Source: Arthrobacter sp. Alg241-R88
GTDB taxonomy: Bacteria > Actinomycetota > Actinomycetes > Actinomycetales > Micrococcaceae
NCBI RefSeq assembly: GCF_900537115.1
Contig: NZ_UNRG01000006.1
Location: 72,547 to 136,546 of the forward strand
Direction of reading: 5' to 3'
DNA: 64,000 bases
Part shown: piece by piece, positions 62,723 through 64,000 of the stretch
How positions within the stretch are numbered: the stretch's first letter is position 1
Layout of the letters: every line of letters begins with the position of its first letter
Position numbers and translations under genes: made by a program
The notes under the pieces: generated by a model
Told to the model about the DNA's origin: nothing
The model's database searches: none
What the model saw: the letters and a program-made list of their open reading frames with translations, nothing else

Positions 62723-64000
62723 CTATGCCTGTGCTGCGGGGGCAGCTGCACCGGCGGTGCCGTTACGCTCGAGCGGGCTGATTCCGTGCCGGTAAAACTC
62801 GGCATGCTGCGGCGCCAGCGGGGCCTTCCCTGCAATGAGGTCGGCGGCCTTTTCGGCGAGCATCATGACGGGGGCGTAGATGTTGCCGTTGGTCACGTAG
62901 GGCATGGCCGAGGCGTCCACAACCCGGAGGCCCTGCGTTCCGTGGACGGACATGTCGAGCGGGTTCACCACTGCCATTGGGTCGGACTCCGGGCCCATCT
63001 TGGCGGTGCAGGAGGGGTGCAGGGCGGTTTCCGCGTCGCGGGCCACCCAGTCCAGGATTTCGGCGTCGGTGCGGACGCTCTGCCCGGGCGAAAGCTCCCC
63101 GCCGTTGAAGGGCGTCATGGCGGACTGGCCCAGGATGTCACGGGCCACGTGGATGGCCTCCACCCATTCGCGCCGGTCCTGCTCCGTGGAGAGGTAGTTG
63201 AAGAGCATGGACGGGTGGACGGTGGGGTCCGTGGACTTGATCTTCAGGGTGCCGCGGGCATCGGAGTACATGGGGCCGATGTGCACCTGGTAGCCGTGCT
63301 TGGCGTCCGCCTTCTGCCCGTCGTAGCGCACTGCCACGGGCAGGAAGTGGAACATCAGGTTGGGGTAGGCAACGTCCTCGTTGGAGCGGACGAACCCGCC
63401 GCCTTCGAAGTGGTTGGTGGCTGCGGGGCCCTTGCGTCCCAGCAGCCACTGCAGGCCGATGAGGGGGTAGCGCCAGAGGTCCAGGTTGGGCTGCATGGAT
63501 ACCGGCTGGGTGCAGGCGTGCTGGATGTAGACCTCCAGGTGGTCCTGCAGGTTCTCGCCGACGCCGGGAAGGTTGACCACGGGGTTGATTCCGAGGGAGT
63601 TCAGGTGTCCCGCTTCGCCCACGCCGGAGAGCTGCAGCAGCTGCGGGGTGTTGATGGCGCCGCCGGACAGGATGACCTCACCGGCGTTGACCACGTGGGT
63701 CTGGCCGTTGCGGCGGTACGTGACACCGGTGGCTACCGTGCCCTTGAAATTGACCTTGGTGACCATCGCGCGGGTGAGGACGGTGAGGTTAGGACGGGCG
63801 GCGTTGGGGCGGATGTGTGCCCGGGATGCCGAGAGGCGCTGGCCCTTGTGGACGTTGCGGTCGAAGGCCGCGAAGCCTTCCTGGCGGTAGCCGTTGACGT
63901 CGTCGGTCAGGGGGTAGCCGGCTTCCTGGGCGGCCTTGAAGAAGGCCTGGAAGAGCGGGTTGGTGGCCGGACCGCGTTCCAGGACCAGCGGGCCGTCATG
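62723..64000 (-). CDS. betA: Choline dehydrogenase (GMC oxidoreductase), 5' end cut by window
   Basis: FAD-dependent GMC oxidoreductase, C-terminal 425 residues visible; the N-terminal FAD motif lies beyond base 64000. Visible features: [20 protein letters not shown] and [18 protein letters not shown] (substrate-side BetA segments), the GMC signature [17 protein letters not shown], and the catalytic His in [11 protein letters not shown] with the C-terminal [19 protein letters not shown]. Converts choline to betaine aldehyde. Heads the visible betA-betB pair. The BetA identity rests on close family resemblance plus the aldehyde dehydrogenase partner. Confidence 0.9.
   Translation of the reverse strand, partial: HDGPLVLERGPATNPLFQAFFKAAQEAGYPLTDDVNGYRQEGFAAFDRNVHKGQRLSASRAHIRPNAARPNLTVLTRAMVTKVNFKGTVATGVTYRRNGQTHVVNAGEVILSGGAINTPQLLQLSGVGEAGHLNSLGINPVVNLPGVGENLQDHLEVYIQHACTQPVSMQPNLDLWRYPLIGLQWLLGRKGPAATNHFEGGGFVRSNEDVAYPNLMFHFLPVAVRYDGQKADAKHGYQVHIGPMYSDARGTLKIKSTDPTVHPSMLFNYLSTEQDRREWVEAIHVARDILGQSAMTPFNGGELSPGQSVRTDAEILDWVARDAETALHPSCTAKMGPESDPMAVVNPLDMSVHGTQGLRVVDASAMPYVTNGNIYAPVMMLAEKAADLIAGKAPLAPQHAEFYRHGISPLERNGTAGAAAPAAQA

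Overview
The window is high-GC actinobacterial DNA, most like the Arthrobacter/Pseudarthrobacter group. This placement is inferred from protein style and gene content (CsbD proteins, LplA-type sugar ABC operon, GH15 glucoamylase-like protein, tartrate and choline catabolism); no rRNA is present to test it. I saw no tRNA, rRNA, CRISPR array or transposase.

Layout. 1-5.4 kb: a minus-strand operon lacI - permease - permease - binding lipoprotein - GH32 (cut by the window edge) for fructan-type sugar uptake. 5.5-16 kb: single genes, including a PRISE-like reductase, a secreted rhamnogalacturonan acetylesterase, two aldo/keto reductases, a DUF1232 protein, an AhpD-like protein, CsbD, a doubly frameshifted DUF2231 gene, and a GH15 gene behind a membrane-protein gene and a tiny Cys-containing leader ORF. 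15.7-23.3 kb: a tartrate/glycerate module (glycerate kinase, DctA, tartrate dehydrogenase, LysR, DASS transporter) with the same dyad ATAGG-N5-CCTAT upstream of three transcription units. 23.3-39.4 kb: two alpha/beta hydrolases (one RsbQ-like), a LURP-one-like protein, KatG, an SMR efflux pair, an isochorismatase-type hydrolase divergent from a GlxA-type regulator, a truncated Gfo/Idh/MocA gene, a ZIP transporter and an asymmetric heterodimeric ABC exporter.

39.4-45.2 kb is a lower-GC accessory island. It holds a tightly coupled minus-strand operon: a TIR-like (PF10137-type) protein, a two-helix membrane protein and a protein with a HEPN-like RHxxxH motif. A one-helix membrane protein lies upstream. 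This is the best candidate here for an undescribed antiphage or abortive-infection system. metH follows with what looks like a leaderless start. 48.9-53.4 kb is a scrap region: a TrkA relic, a lipoprotein signal fragment, a CsbD relic and a dispersed non-coding repeat surround a secreted beta-propeller phytase whose C-terminal module has been duplicated exactly.

53.4-64 kb: two CNNM/CorC-type membrane proteins, a yybP-ykoY-type (Mn2+) riboswitch upstream of a TerC protein, a glutathione-independent formaldehyde dehydrogenase behind a strongly structured leader, an APC permease, betaine-aldehyde dehydrogenase and choline dehydrogenase (cut by the window edge). Together these suggest choline to glycine betaine conversion with later removal of formaldehyde from demethylation.
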